From Aquella oligotrophica (GTDB lineage Bacteria > Pseudomonadota > Gammaproteobacteria > Burkholderiales > UBA11063): a DNA stretch of 64,000 nt. Numbering within the stretch: position 1 is the stretch's first letter; the number at the start of each line of letters is the position of its first letter. The notes under the pieces were generated by a model. That model made no database searches and was not told where the DNA came from. It saw only the letters and a list, made by a program, of their open reading frames with translations. The DNA is taken from assembly GCF_002892535.1 (NCBI RefSeq), contig NZ_CP024847.1:496001-560000 (forward strand), written 5' to 3'. The position numbers and the translations under genes are program-made. Below, piece by piece: positions 27,954 through 36,304 of this stretch.

Positions 27954-28012
27954 TTATGTTTTGAAGAGGTAATTATAGCATAAATACCTATAATAACCAA
28001 GAATACGCCAGA

Positions 28013-28044
28013 GTAAAAAAATACCCACCATTTATTTTGGTGGG
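28013..28044 (-). terminator. Rho-independent terminator of icd
   Basis: CCCACCA / TGGTGGG stem (28024-28030, 28038-28044) followed on the minus strand by a T-run (28013-28021). Lies 14 bp beyond the icd stop. Confidence 0.9.
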
Positions 28045-28057
28045 CATATTTGATATA

Positions 28058-29281
28058 TTAAGCTAATTTAGCTTTCAGATTTTGATCCAATGCATCAAGG
28101 AAATCTTCAGTGTTTAGATACTGATCCGAAGTTACTTTATTTCCATGAATACAGACTGCCAAATCCTTAGTCATTTTGCCAGATTCAACAGTTTCAATAC
28201 ATACTTGTTCAAGTTTGTTACTGAAATCAATCAACGCCTGATTGTTATCTAGTTTGCCACGATGAGCCAGTCCACGAGTCCAAGCAAAAATTGAGGCGAT
28301 TGGATTGGTTGAGGTTTTTTTACCCTGCTGGTGATCGCGATAATGACGAGTTACTGTACCATGTGCTGCTTCAGCTTCAAGCGTTTTACCATCTGGAGTT
28401 ACCAGTACAGATGTCATTAGACCTAGAGAACCAAAACCTTGGGCAACTGTATCTGATTGTACATCACCATCATAGTTTTTACATGCCCAAACGATATTAC
28501 CATTCCATTTAAGAACTGAAGCAACCATATCGTCAATTAGGCGATGTTCATAGGTAATACCTGCTGCATCAAACTGAGTTTTAAATTCTGAATCATAAGT
28601 TTCTTGGAAGATGTCTTTAAAACGACCATCGTATTTTTTTAAAATGGTATTTTTAGTTGAAAGATATAGTGGCCACTTTTTGGTTAAAGCCATATTAAAG
28701 CACGAACGCGCAAAGCCACGAATTGACTCATCGGTGTTATACATTGCAAGAGCAACACCATCGCCATCGAAGTTATATACTTCATGTGATTCTGGTTCAC
28801 CATTTTCCGGTGTGTAAGTGATTGTAAGTTTACCCTTACCTTTAGTCACAAAGTCAGTTGCTTTATATTGATCGCCGTGAGCATGGCGCCCAATTACGAT
28901 AGGCGCAGTCCAATTTGGTACTAGACGAGGCACATTTTTACAGATGATAGGTTCACGAAATACTGTTCCATCAAGGATATTGCGGATGGTTCCGTTTGGC
29001 GATTTCCACATTTTTTTTAGGTTAAATTCTTTTACTCGTGCTTCATCAGGTGTAATGGTTGCACACTTGATTCCAACATTGTACTGTTTGATTGCATTAG
29101 CTGCATCAATAGTAATTTGGTCATTAGTTGCATCACGTGATTCCATGCCTAGATCATAGTATTTGATTTCTACATCAACATAAGGAAGGATTAGTTTTTC
29201 TTTAATGAATTTCCAGATGATTCGCGTCATCTCGTCTCCGTCAAGTTCCACCACCGGATTATTTACTTTTATTTTTTGCAT
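28058..29281 (-). CDS. icd: NADP-dependent isocitrate dehydrogenase, eukaryote-like type
   Basis: 407 aa. It matches the homodimeric IDH1/IDH2-like subfamily rather than the E. coli Icd type: [22 protein letters not shown] at the start, [41 protein letters not shown], and [43 protein letters not shown] carries the metal-binding aspartates. It oxidises isocitrate to 2-oxoglutarate in the TCA cycle with NADPH formation. It has its own promoter and terminator and sits between two paralogous exporters. Confidence 0.95.
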   Translation of the reverse strand: MQKIKVNNPVVELDGDEMTRIIWKFIKEKLILPYVDVEIKYYDLGMESRDATNDQITIDAANAIKQYNVGIKCATITPDEARVKEFNLKKMWKSPNGTIRNILDGTVFREPIICKNVPRLVPNWTAPIVIGRHAHGDQYKATDFVTKGKGKLTITYTPENGEPESHEVYNFDGDGVALAMYNTDESIRGFARSCFNMALTKKWPLYLSTKNTILKKYDGRFKDIFQETYDSEFKTQFDAAGITYEHRLIDDMVASVLKWNGNIVWACKNYDGDVQSDTVAQGFGSLGLMTSVLVTPDGKTLEAEAAHGTVTRHYRDHQQGKKTSTNPIASIFAWTRGLAHRGKLDNNQALIDFSNKLEQVCIETVESGKMTKDLAVCIHGNKVTSDQYLNTEDFLDALDQNLKAKLA

Positions 29282-29323
29282 GAATCTGGTCCTTTATAAA
29301 AAATAAGTCAAAAACTATAGCAT

Positions 29324-29332
29324 ATTATAGCA
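29324..29332 (-). promoter_or_regulatory. Extended -10 promoter element for icd
   Basis: TGCTATAAT on the minus strand, about 43 bp before the icd ATG. Confidence 0.65.
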
Positions 29333-29354
29333 CAGAATAGGTGCTTACAGCTCT

Positions 29355-30548
29355 TTATTGCCAGTTGCGGCTTTCGTTGGCTTTGGCAAATTTCCTGGTT
29401 ACCAAAGTTGCAATAATTGCAAAAATGGTACAGGCAAATGTGAAGCTAAATCCTGAATAGTTGAATTTATTACAAAAAAAGTCACTTAGCTCAATTCCCA
29501 GTGCAAAAGCCAGAGTCTGGATAAAGGTCATTAGTGACGCGGTCATACTTTGCGATAGATTTTTATTACTCATTATAATACGGATAATACTTCCGTTGCT
29601 AAGTCCAAGTCCAAAGCTGTATATAAATATTCCAATTGCAATGATATTAATTGATTGTGAACCAATGAGGCTCAGGATTATTCCGCCAAGCGAAATATAA
29701 CAGCCTCGTCTTATGAGCTGGTGAAGCTCCCATTTCCCAGCAAGAAATTGAATTACAAGACTTGATACTGAAAGTCCGCCAATCGCAATCATCTGATAGA
29801 TAATAAATTTACTGTAGCTTAACTTTAGATTATAGAGTATCAAATTGGGGGCTATTCCAATCCAGATTAATAATGGCATAGCCGCAAAAAGTATTGAGCA
29901 TACTCCCTGCATAAAATTTGCTGAGTAAGCAATTTCTCTGTAATGAATAAGAATTTTTCTAAAATTCATTTGGTCATTGTTTGTATTACTTTCTGGAGCA
30001 TAGCGATATAGCCCAATTAGACTTATACTACCGAGAATTAAGGATAATACAAAAACATAATGCCAGTTACTAACACTGACGATGACGCCTCCAATTAATG
30101 GACCAATTAGTGGTGCAAGGATGCTTACATTTCCCATAATGGCAATAATTCTGACAGCATTTTTGTCATTGAACTTTTCATGTATCAGTGCGTAACCCAT
30201 TGCAATAAATGCCATACCGCTTCCCTGTAGCCAACGTCCAAGCATAAATTGTTCAATTGATGTGCTAGTGGCAATAATGAGCGTGAAAATCAGGAAAGAA
30301 AAATTACCATAAAGAATAGCTTTTCTTTTGCCATATTTTTCGGCTAGTGGTCCAAGCCAGAGCTGGATGGCGCATTCTCCGAGCATGTAGAGGCTAAGCG
30401 ATAGGGCAACATAACTGATTGGTGCGTTAAATTGTTTGACTACTTCAATCATTCCAGGCATGATCATGTCGTTGGCTGAATAGGCAGTAAACTCATAGAT
30501 TACAAGAAAGAAGGCAAACAGGTACAGATTACGCATGTGGGAAATCAT
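29355..30548 (-). CDS. MdfA-like MFS multidrug exporter (copy 2)
   Basis: 397 aa, 12 predicted helices. YEFTAYSANDMIMPGM, GPLAEKYGKRKAILYGN and APLIGPLIGGVIVSVSNWHYVFVL parallel copy 1 on the other side of icd, and both end in an RNWQ/RSWQ-like tail. A substituted YSANDM replaces YIANDM. The start is drawn at ATG 30548; no strong ribosome binding site lies before it or before the next ATG four codons in. Predicted proton-driven drug export; substrate unknown. Confidence 0.9.
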   Translation of the reverse strand: MISHMRNLYLFAFFLVIYEFTAYSANDMIMPGMIEVVKQFNAPISYVALSLSLYMLGECAIQLWLGPLAEKYGKRKAILYGNFSFLIFTLIIATSTSIEQFMLGRWLQGSGMAFIAMGYALIHEKFNDKNAVRIIAIMGNVSILAPLIGPLIGGVIVSVSNWHYVFVLSLILGSISLIGLYRYAPESNTNNDQMNFRKILIHYREIAYSANFMQGVCSILFAAMPLLIWIGIAPNLILYNLKLSYSKFIIYQMIAIGGLSVSSLVIQFLAGKWELHQLIRRGCYISLGGIILSLIGSQSINIIAIGIFIYSFGLGLSNGSIIRIIMSNKNLSQSMTASLMTFIQTLAFALGIELSDFFCNKFNYSGFSFTFACTIFAIIATLVTRKFAKANESRNWQ

Positions 30549-30692
30549 GAAGAATAATTATTAAGAGGAAGATATTATAGCTTATATAGCGGTTTAATGA
30601 ATTTATGCAGTGATTTTTATTCTTGAGGCTTACTTTTACAGTGGGGTGGTTGCTAATATAATTCCGGTTTTTTATTATGTGGGGCTATCTTT

Positions 30693-30701
30693 TGCTATAA
30701 T
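30693..30701 (+). promoter_or_regulatory. Extended -10 promoter element for the PIG-V-like gene
   Basis: TGCTATAAT, 30 bp before the ATG at 30732; no clear -35. Confidence 0.6.
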
Positions 30702-30731
30702 CACAACTAGCAAAAATTTTGAAAAAATTGT

Positions 30732-31823
30732 ATGGTTGATAAATATTTAAAATCTAACTGGTTTATGTTTGTCCTGCTAATTTTTATTGTTAGCCGGATC
30801 ATTATGTACTATCAGTTTAACTTGGCGAACGACATTATCTTGCATAATAAGGGTAGCTTTGCTTCTGCAATGTGCAAGTATGACTGTAAGTGGTATCTGA
30901 CAATCATTAATGAGGGTTATGATCATGTAACTCGGACACATCCTAAAGTCTGGAAAGGGCTTGCTAACTGGGCTTTTTTTCCGCTTTATCCAAATCTAGT
31001 GCAGCTTGTTAGCTGGGTAACTAGTTTAGATGCTGTGATTGCAGGGATCTTGTTAAACCAGCTTTTTATTTTTATTGCCGTAGTGTTTTTTTATAAATTG
31101 CTCCGTTTATCATTTAATGATCTAAATAGCCGTTTTGGCGTTGTTTTACTTACTTTTTCTCCATTTAGTGTTTACTTTGCATCGTTATACACTGAAGGCT
31201 TATTTATCCTCCTCTCGATCTTGGGATTTTATTATCTAAAAACTAGCCGTCCATTTACTGCAAGTGTTGTTGGTGGACTTCTCTCTGCTACCAGACCTGT
31301 TGGTGTAATGTTGGCTGTACCTATTATATTTCGCATGTGGCGCGACAAAAGACCATTGAAGCAGATTATTATATTTTCAATAGTTGCTGTTGCTGGGCTA
31401 CTCTTATACATGATATTTCTTCAGCTGAGAGCTGGGGATTTTCTGGCTTTTCAGCACATTCAGAAAGCTTGGGGCAGGAAAGGCTGGGATAGTGCACATT
31501 TATTTGGTCAGTTATGGATAATGTTAAGTGATTATCATAACTCTGTTATCTTTTTGACCTCATTTGCATTATCAGTCTATATGCTTGTGAAAAAATATTA
31601 CGAAGAAGCATTTTTTAATTTAGCATGCATCATGCCGGGTTTCATGACTGGGACTATGATGTCTGAAGGGCGTTTTTGTGGAACACTCTTTACTTTTTAT
31701 TTTGGGTTTACTTTAGTAGCAGAAAAGTCTTGGACGGTGAAAATAGTAATTCTTTTGCTATCCATGGTGTTATACATGTCTTATCTGGTATATTGGGTCA
31801 ATCACGCAAACTTCCTTATCTAG
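30732..31823 (+). CDS. PIG-V-like integral membrane glycosyltransferase
   Basis: 363 aa with about nine hydrophobic segments. The first outside loop has KYDCKWYLTIINEGYD, then WAFFPLYPNLVQLVSW, and SPFSVYFASLYTEGLFILLSILGFYYL, all marks of the PIG-V/GPI-mannosyltransferase 2-like family (GT-C fold). Bacterial members probably transfer a sugar from a polyprenyl-phosphate donor; acceptor unknown. It stands alone between an exporter and a degraded small ORF. Confidence 0.8.
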   Translation: MVDKYLKSNWFMFVLLIFIVSRIIMYYQFNLANDIILHNKGSFASAMCKYDCKWYLTIINEGYDHVTRTHPKVWKGLANWAFFPLYPNLVQLVSWVTSLDAVIAGILLNQLFIFIAVVFFYKLLRLSFNDLNSRFGVVLLTFSPFSVYFASLYTEGLFILLSILGFYYLKTSRPFTASVVGGLLSATRPVGVMLAVPIIFRMWRDKRPLKQIIIFSIVAVAGLLLYMIFLQLRAGDFLAFQHIQKAWGRKGWDSAHLFGQLWIMLSDYHNSVIFLTSFALSVYMLVKKYYEEAFFNLACIMPGFMTGTMMSEGRFCGTLFTFYFGFTLVAEKSWTVKIVILLLSMVLYMSYLVYWVNHANFLI

Positions 31824-31884
31824 ATGGAGAACCGAAATAACGCGTTTGGGGCAGCCTTAGTTTATCAATCGTGGCAGTTAGTTT

Positions 31885-32070
31885 TTGGCTACCTATTTAG
31901 CTATCCACAAGCAACATTTTTTAGTATCTTACGGCGATTCAGCTAAAACCAGCAAAGGTCAACAATATGTTTGTAAAGATCAGCTTTCTGTGACTAAACT
32001 TGAAGCAGGGCATAGCTATAATGTGATGGTTAATCCAAACGGAGCATGTGCACTTCAGAAGGTAAATTAA
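31885..32070 (+). pseudogene. Small ORF, possibly the remnant of a secreted protein
   Basis: 61 codons with only a TTG at 31885 as start and no good ribosome binding site. The later part (FLVSYGDSAKTSKGQQYVCKDQLSVTKLEAGHSYNVMVNPNGACAL) looks like a folded, cysteine-containing exported domain. A hydrophobic signal-like stretch (SLSLSIVAVSFWLPI) lies just upstream in another frame. This suggests a frameshifted or truncated periplasmic protein. Alternatively it is a genuine short gene. No family recognised. Confidence 0.3.
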
Positions 32071-32099
32071 GTTGTAGTTAATATTGCTTGATTTTAAGG

Positions 32100-32131
32100 G
32101 GCACCAATTTATCTATTGGTGCCAAATTTTT
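32100..32131 (+). terminator. Rho-independent terminator
   Basis: GGCACCAAT / ATTGGTGCC (32100-32108, 32115-32123), loop TTATCT, followed by AAATTTTT. It ends the transcript from the PIG-V-like gene. Confidence 0.85.
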
Positions 32132-32250
32132 GCAGGTACTAGCAGAAGTAGTTCTTCTAGCGATATTTTTCTTTAGCTCCATATTATATTCATATTATTT
32201 CCAATAAATTGTGTAAGCTTAATTTATATATTGCTATATGTTTCTTGCGA

Positions 32251-32277
32251 TTGACAATCAACAAAAGTGATGATTGT
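32251..32277 (+). promoter_or_regulatory. TTGACA with overlapping inverted repeat upstream of the SDR operon
   Basis: A consensus -35 TTGACA (32251-32256) overlaps an inverted repeat ACAATCA (32254-32260) / TGATTGT (32271-32277). The -10 at 17 bp is poor. The layout suggests a regulated promoter for the SDR-MFS-YCII operon. Confidence 0.45.
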
Positions 32278-32338
32278 TACTTTTAGGTGATAGTCTTAAA
32301 ATACCGTTATCAAAGATAATCTATTTAAGGAAACCATC

Positions 32339-33139
32339 ATGACAAACTATCTTAATAATCCAGCTTCACTTTTTTCTGTATCAGGTAAAGTTGCTGTAAT
32401 TACTGGGGCAACTGGAGCCTTTGGTTCAATGGCAGCTGAATTGATGTCAGCATCTGGTGCTAAAGTTATTTTGGCAGCAGGAAACAAGGTTGAATTGGAA
32501 AATGTAGCAAAACGCTGTCAAGCATATGGCAATGGTGTTGAAACAGTTGCCTTACGTCCTGATCGGGAAGAAAGTTGTGATGCAATAATTAATGCGGCTG
32601 TAGACAAGTACGGTAGGGTAGATATTTTAATAGTTGGATCTGGGAAGAATGATAAAGCAAAGATTGGTGAAATGTCTACAGAGCGTTTTTTGGATGTGAT
32701 GGATGCGAATGTTACCCAAGCATGGTTAATTGCAAAATCTGCTGCGAGACAAATGGAACAGCAGGGGGAGGGTGGTAGAATTATTTTTATGTCTTCCATC
32801 CGTGGCATACTTGGTGCCGGGCATGGCTATACTGCGTATTGTGCATCTAAATCTGCAATTGATGGGATTACCCGTGCATTAGGTTGTGAGCTTGGAGCTT
32901 CTGGCATAACTGTTAATGCGATTGCACCAATGGTATTTCGTTCCAAACTCACCGCATGGATGTTTGAAGATACTGACTTTGCCAAAGAAGTACGGAATGG
33001 TACTTTGATGCGAATGCCAAAGGGTAGGTTGTCTGAGCCGGAAGATCTGGCTGGACCACTACTATTTCTTGCTTCCAAAGCATCTGATTTTTATACTGGA
33101 CACGTTTTATATGTGGACGGTGGCTATACTGCTAACTAG
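32339..33139 (+). CDS. Short-chain dehydrogenase/reductase
   Basis: 266 aa classical SDR. The nucleotide site is VITGATGAFGSMAAELM; catalytic residues lie in MSSIRGILG and the YCASK motif (YTAYCASKSAIDGITRALG). DANVTQAWLIAKSAA and VNAIAPMVFRSKL are typical. It oxidises or reduces an alcohol/ketone with NAD(P)H; substrate unknown. AAGGAA precedes the ATG. It is the first gene of an apparent operon with an MFS exporter (9 bp gap) and a YCII protein. Confidence 0.88.
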   Translation: MTNYLNNPASLFSVSGKVAVITGATGAFGSMAAELMSASGAKVILAAGNKVELENVAKRCQAYGNGVETVALRPDREESCDAIINAAVDKYGRVDILIVGSGKNDKAKIGEMSTERFLDVMDANVTQAWLIAKSAARQMEQQGEGGRIIFMSSIRGILGAGHGYTAYCASKSAIDGITRALGCELGASGITVNAIAPMVFRSKLTAWMFEDTDFAKEVRNGTLMRMPKGRLSEPEDLAGPLLFLASKASDFYTGHVLYVDGGYTAN

Positions 33140-33148
33140 GAGAATATC

Positions 33149-34645
33149 ATGAATTTTAGACAAAATAATTTGTTAATAATGTTAAGCCCGATGATGTTGG
33201 CAATAATGGTTGCTTCACTTGATATGGCGGTAATGCCAACGATTTTGCCTGTGATGGTTGGGAGCTTAGGTGATTCGCAAAATTCAGCTTGGGTGATGAC
33301 TGCATATATGTTTGCGGCTACAATTACCGCACCAGTTTATGGGCGTTTATCTGATACCATCAGCATTCAGAGGTTACTTCAATTTGCATTGTTAGTATTT
33401 GCACTGGGAGCAACGCTTTGTGCTTCTGCTGGGACTATTAACTTTCTCATTTTAGCGCGTTTTATTGAGGGAATTGGTAGTGGTGGATTAATGGTGCTTG
33501 GCTTTATTCTAGTTGGTAAAACAGTAACAGAAAAGCAGCAAGGTATTTGTCAAGGTATCCTTGGTGGAGTAACTGCCTTTGCTGCATTATCAGGGCCATT
33601 ATTGGGTGGTATAATCTCCGAGTATCTTGGATGGCAGCTAATCTTTTTGCTTTATATCCCTTTATCTTTGGGGGCGGTGGTTTTATCTCATTATTATCTG
33701 CCAAAAATAAAGTATCAAAATGCGGCAAAAACTGGTTTTGATTATGGTGGGTTTATTTTGCTAACACTGCTGATTGCGGATTTACTTTATGCTATAAATC
33801 AGCTTTCAGCCGGAGTCACTCTTTTTGATGGTAAAAATCTGATTTCTATCATCAGTCTCATTCTGCTATTTGTTGTTTTCATAGTTCAGGAGTTAAGAGC
33901 AAAATCACCATTAATTCCAGTAAGATTATTTAACAATAAAACACTAGTGTCAATTCTTGCGGTGGTATTTCTTTCTGCGCTAAGTTCAGCCGCAGCAACT
34001 TTCTTCTTACCACAATATTTCCAATATGTAATCGGGGTAAGCTCGGGTATGTCTGGAATCCTTATTGAGCCAGTGCAAATTGGCATGATAATTGGACCCG
34101 TTATAGCTGGTTGGTTAACTGTTAGACATATGAGTTATCAGCAGGGGATTATTATCAGTATCATGCTCTTGATTGTAGCGTATTTATCAATTTCATTACC
34201 TGAAAATGCGTTAACGGTACATTTAATTGCGTTACCATCACTTATCTTACTTGGCTTAGGCTTAGGGGCAATAATGCCATTATTAACACTGAGTGTCCAA
34301 AGAAGTGTTGAGCCATCCTTAATTGGTACTGCTACATCTTTACTTGGGTTATTCCGCTCTTTGGGAAGTCTCTTTGGCTTAACTCTTTTTAAATTAATTT
34401 ATTCAAACTCGCTATTACATGAGTTACATCAAATTAATCTAGGTAAAGCCTTAGTCAAAAATGCACTGACAAATGGGATTGCTGCTTTTGGGAAAAATGT
34501 ACATTTACAATATATGACCTTTTTTGATAATGCGTTCAGTCAAGTTTTTTACTTTGCGACAGGGTTGGCAGTCATTTCTTTGCTGTTTGTGTGTAAGTTT
34601 GAAATGAAAAAATCAATGGTAGTTGGTATAAATAAAAAAAACTAA
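33149..34645 (+). CDS. DHA2-family MFS exporter (EmrB/QacA-like)
   Basis: 498 aa, about 14 hydrophobic helices. VASLDMAVMPTILPVM is the DHA2 motif D1 region, PVYGRLSDTISIQRLL the A motif, and ARFIEGIGSGGLMVL plus LSGPLLGGIISEYLGWQLIFLLYIPL resemble motifs B and C. It is expected to export lipophilic compounds by proton antiport. AGGAG is 7-8 bp before the ATG. No EmrA-type adaptor gene is adjacent, so it may work alone. Confidence 0.88.
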   Translation: MNFRQNNLLIMLSPMMLAIMVASLDMAVMPTILPVMVGSLGDSQNSAWVMTAYMFAATITAPVYGRLSDTISIQRLLQFALLVFALGATLCASAGTINFLILARFIEGIGSGGLMVLGFILVGKTVTEKQQGICQGILGGVTAFAALSGPLLGGIISEYLGWQLIFLLYIPLSLGAVVLSHYYLPKIKYQNAAKTGFDYGGFILLTLLIADLLYAINQLSAGVTLFDGKNLISIISLILLFVVFIVQELRAKSPLIPVRLFNNKTLVSILAVVFLSALSSAAATFFLPQYFQYVIGVSSGMSGILIEPVQIGMIIGPVIAGWLTVRHMSYQQGIIISIMLLIVAYLSISLPENALTVHLIALPSLILLGLGLGAIMPLLTLSVQRSVEPSLIGTATSLLGLFRSLGSLFGLTLFKLIYSNSLLHELHQINLGKALVKNALTNGIAAFGKNVHLQYMTFFDNAFSQVFYFATGLAVISLLFVCKFEMKKSMVVGINKKN

Positions 34646-34662
34646 ATTCAGGAGAAATTAAA

Positions 34663-34944
34663 ATGATGTATATAATTTACTGTATTGATAAACCGGAACA
34701 TAATGAAATTCGTTTACAACACCGAGAAAAACATCGTGAATGGTTAAATAGCCATGTTGAAAAGATTATCGGTAGTGGACCGTTACTTAACGGTGAAGGA
34801 ACAGCTGTTTTTGGCAGCATGATTATTATTGAAGCTGGCTCTAGGCAACTAGCAGAAGAGTTTGCGGCTGCCGATCCATATAGCAAAGCTGGGTTATTTA
34901 AGAATGTAACGATTACCCGCTGGCAAAAAGTATTACCGATTTAA
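34663..34944 (+). CDS. YCII-related domain protein
   Basis: 93 aa YciI-like ferredoxin-fold protein. RLQHREKHREWLNSHVEKI contains the conserved histidines, and EEFAAADPYSKAGLFKNVTITRWQ the DPYxxAGL motif. Members are thought to act as small enzymes or partners with a His/Asp site. A strong AGGAG precedes tandem ATGs. Third gene of the SDR-MFS-YCII set. Confidence 0.85.
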   Translation: MMYIIYCIDKPEHNEIRLQHREKHREWLNSHVEKIIGSGPLLNGEGTAVFGSMIIIEAGSRQLAEEFAAADPYSKAGLFKNVTITRWQKVLPI

Positions 34945-35031
34945 AATTTGGTACTTTGAGCGGATTTAAATATGAAAAACAGTTATGCAAAATTGCAATT
35001 TTTGCTGTAAAAGCTTGTAAATTAAAGAAAG

Positions 35032-35040
35032 TTATCCACC
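35032..35040 (+). promoter_or_regulatory. DnaA-box-like 9-mer
   Basis: TTATCCACC, one mismatch (last base) to the DnaA box TTATNCACA. Confidence 0.4.
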
Positions 35041-35042
35041 GG

Positions 35043-35089
35043 AATAAAGTCAAGAAAAAAATTAAATTATTTTTTCACTTGACTTTATT
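35043..35089. repeat. 12-bp perfect inverted repeat with A/T-tract centre
   Basis: AATAAAGTCAAG (35043-35054) and CTTGACTTTATT (35078-35089) flank an A-run and a T-run that partly extend the pairing. No T-run lies beyond the right arm, so it is not a standard terminator. It starts 2 bp after a DnaA-box-like site. Confidence 0.7.
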
Positions 35090-35187
35090 TAATATACTGT
35101 ATTTATTTTATATTTTGTAAATAAGTCTATGCTAATATATGCGCTAAAATCCCGTGTTTCAATGGATTTAGACTATTTATAAAAAAG

Positions 35188-35222
35188 TTATCCACAGATA
35201 TATCCACAGCTTTTGTGGGTAA
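35188..35222. promoter_or_regulatory. Cluster of three DnaA-box-like sites
   Basis: TTATCCACA (35188-35196, exact match), ATATCCACA (35200-35208, one mismatch) and, on the minus strand, TTACCCACA (35214-35222, one mismatch), all within 35 bp. Confidence 0.5.
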
Positions 35223-35384
35223 GTGAAAAATCTCTAATAATAGCGTTACTTAGCTATTTTTTTAGCTGATGAAAAATAGCCTAATATTAAGAGACTCCTT
35301 TTAGTTTGTTTTTGCTTTCATCATAAATATAAATTACCATCATTTATACAGTAATCGCGATTGTTATTACGATTATGTTGTGAG

Positions 35385-35807
35385 CTATGATAACTTTATC
35401 TCTACTGCCGGATATTCTTCACAATAACTCTCACCATTTACGCCATAGTAGATAACTTTTCTAGCCAAGAAATCAACGTCATAGCTAATGACGCCAGCAT
35501 TCCACGCTGCTTGTAAAAACTCAGGGAAGGTTGTTTGACCTTGCTGATCTTGTCTGATTGCTGTAATCAATGCCTCCTCATCAAATGCCGGAATTTGATG
35601 AGTGCCATTGACAAGTGGCGCTCCTTGTTGGACAACACTTCCTTCTTCCAGTTCATATATTGACTGACAAGAAGGCAAATGCCAACGATTAGTTTTTATG
35701 CCCACTTGGCGAAGTGCTTCCGCAAGTACTGGAAAACCTCCTATAGCCGGGCGGATTGACATGGCATGTTTTTGTGCTTCAATAAGTTTATCGGTTAGTT
35801 TAGTCAT
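35385..35807 (-). CDS. DUF1398 family protein (YbcV-like)
   Basis: 140 aa from ATG 35807, chosen because AAGGA lies 8 bp upstream; a longer frame opens at 35825. FPVLAEALRQVGIKTNRWHLPSCQSIYE, FPEFLQAAWNAGVISYDVDFLARKVIYYGVNGESYCEEYP match the DUF1398 family, found in E. coli as YbcV. Function unknown. The gene follows marR at 10 bp on the same strand and should be co-transcribed from the marR promoter. Confidence 0.82.
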   Translation of the reverse strand: MTKLTDKLIEAQKHAMSIRPAIGGFPVLAEALRQVGIKTNRWHLPSCQSIYELEEGSVVQQGAPLVNGTHQIPAFDEEALITAIRQDQQGQTTFPEFLQAAWNAGVISYDVDFLARKVIYYGVNGESYCEEYPAVEIKLS

Positions 35808-35817
35808 GATTATTCCT

Positions 35818-36282
35818 TTATTCAATTGGATTGGTTTTTAGTTTATGAGTTTCAATAAGCTTGATCAGTATTTCCATTAAATTTTCCTGTTCAACTGCAC
35901 TTAATACTGAGAAGAAATGATGATCGTTTTCATCAGCAATTGTGGCAAGTTTTGGAATAAGTTCTTTTGCTATTGGTAATAGCTTTATTTGCTGAAAACG
36001 GCGATCAGCTTTAGCTTCACTCCGGCTGACTAACTTTTTACGTACCAGTCGGTCTATCAATTTAGAAACTGCACCGCGAGTTAGTCCGGTAAATTCAGCA
36101 ATCATGCCCGGCGAAGTGCTTTCGTTATTTGTATACATTTCTCGAAGAATCACCCATTCGGCTACCGTTACTTCATGTTTTGCAAGCTTTTGGGCAAAGG
36201 AATGTGAAACTGCATTAGAAATGCATCTTAGCTGATAGCCAATATGTGATTTGAGTTCGCTTGGTTGTTTGGCTGTTGTCAT
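35818..36282 (-). CDS. MarR family transcriptional regulator
   Basis: 154 aa winged-helix repressor. Helices dimerise at both ends; the DNA-reading part is PGMIAEFTGLTRGAVSKLIDRLVRKKLVSRSEAKADRRFQQIKLLPIAKEL, with the wing DRR at its tip. AGGGGAGG is 6-7 bp before the ATG. Upstream is a consensus promoter whose spacer is a perfect palindrome, so autorepression is very likely. It probably controls itself and the DUF1398 gene; a small ligand such as a phenolic compound may release it. Confidence 0.92.
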   Translation of the reverse strand: MTTAKQPSELKSHIGYQLRCISNAVSHSFAQKLAKHEVTVAEWVILREMYTNNESTSPGMIAEFTGLTRGAVSKLIDRLVRKKLVSRSEAKADRRFQQIKLLPIAKELIPKLATIADENDHHFFSVLSAVEQENLMEILIKLIETHKLKTNPIE

Positions 36283-36304
36283 TTCTACCTCCCCTTAGCT
36301 AAGA

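Larger units (their letters stand above)
27687..28057. other. Intergenic region mdfA-like copy 1 / icd
   Basis: 371 bp on the upstream side of the minus-strand exporter gene. It contains the icd terminator at its right end and two perfect inverted repeats nearer the exporter (listed separately). No credible ORF. Confidence 0.7.
34945..35384. other. Intergenic region with DnaA-box-like sites and a long inverted repeat
   Basis: 440 bp, strongly AT-rich, no gene. It carries four 9-mers matching or nearly matching the DnaA box TTATNCACA, a 12-bp perfect inverted repeat and, at 35255-35282, a further inverted pair GCTATTTTT / AAAAATAGC. The arrangement resembles an origin-like or DnaA-binding locus. 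Confidence 0.6.

Noticed and set aside
34945-35384. Chromosomal replication origin (oriC)
   Set aside because: The DnaA-box cluster is suggestive, but no dnaA, dnaN, gidA or parAB is near, and most genes on both sides are on the plus strand, so no strand switch centres here. Kept as a DnaA-site finding only.
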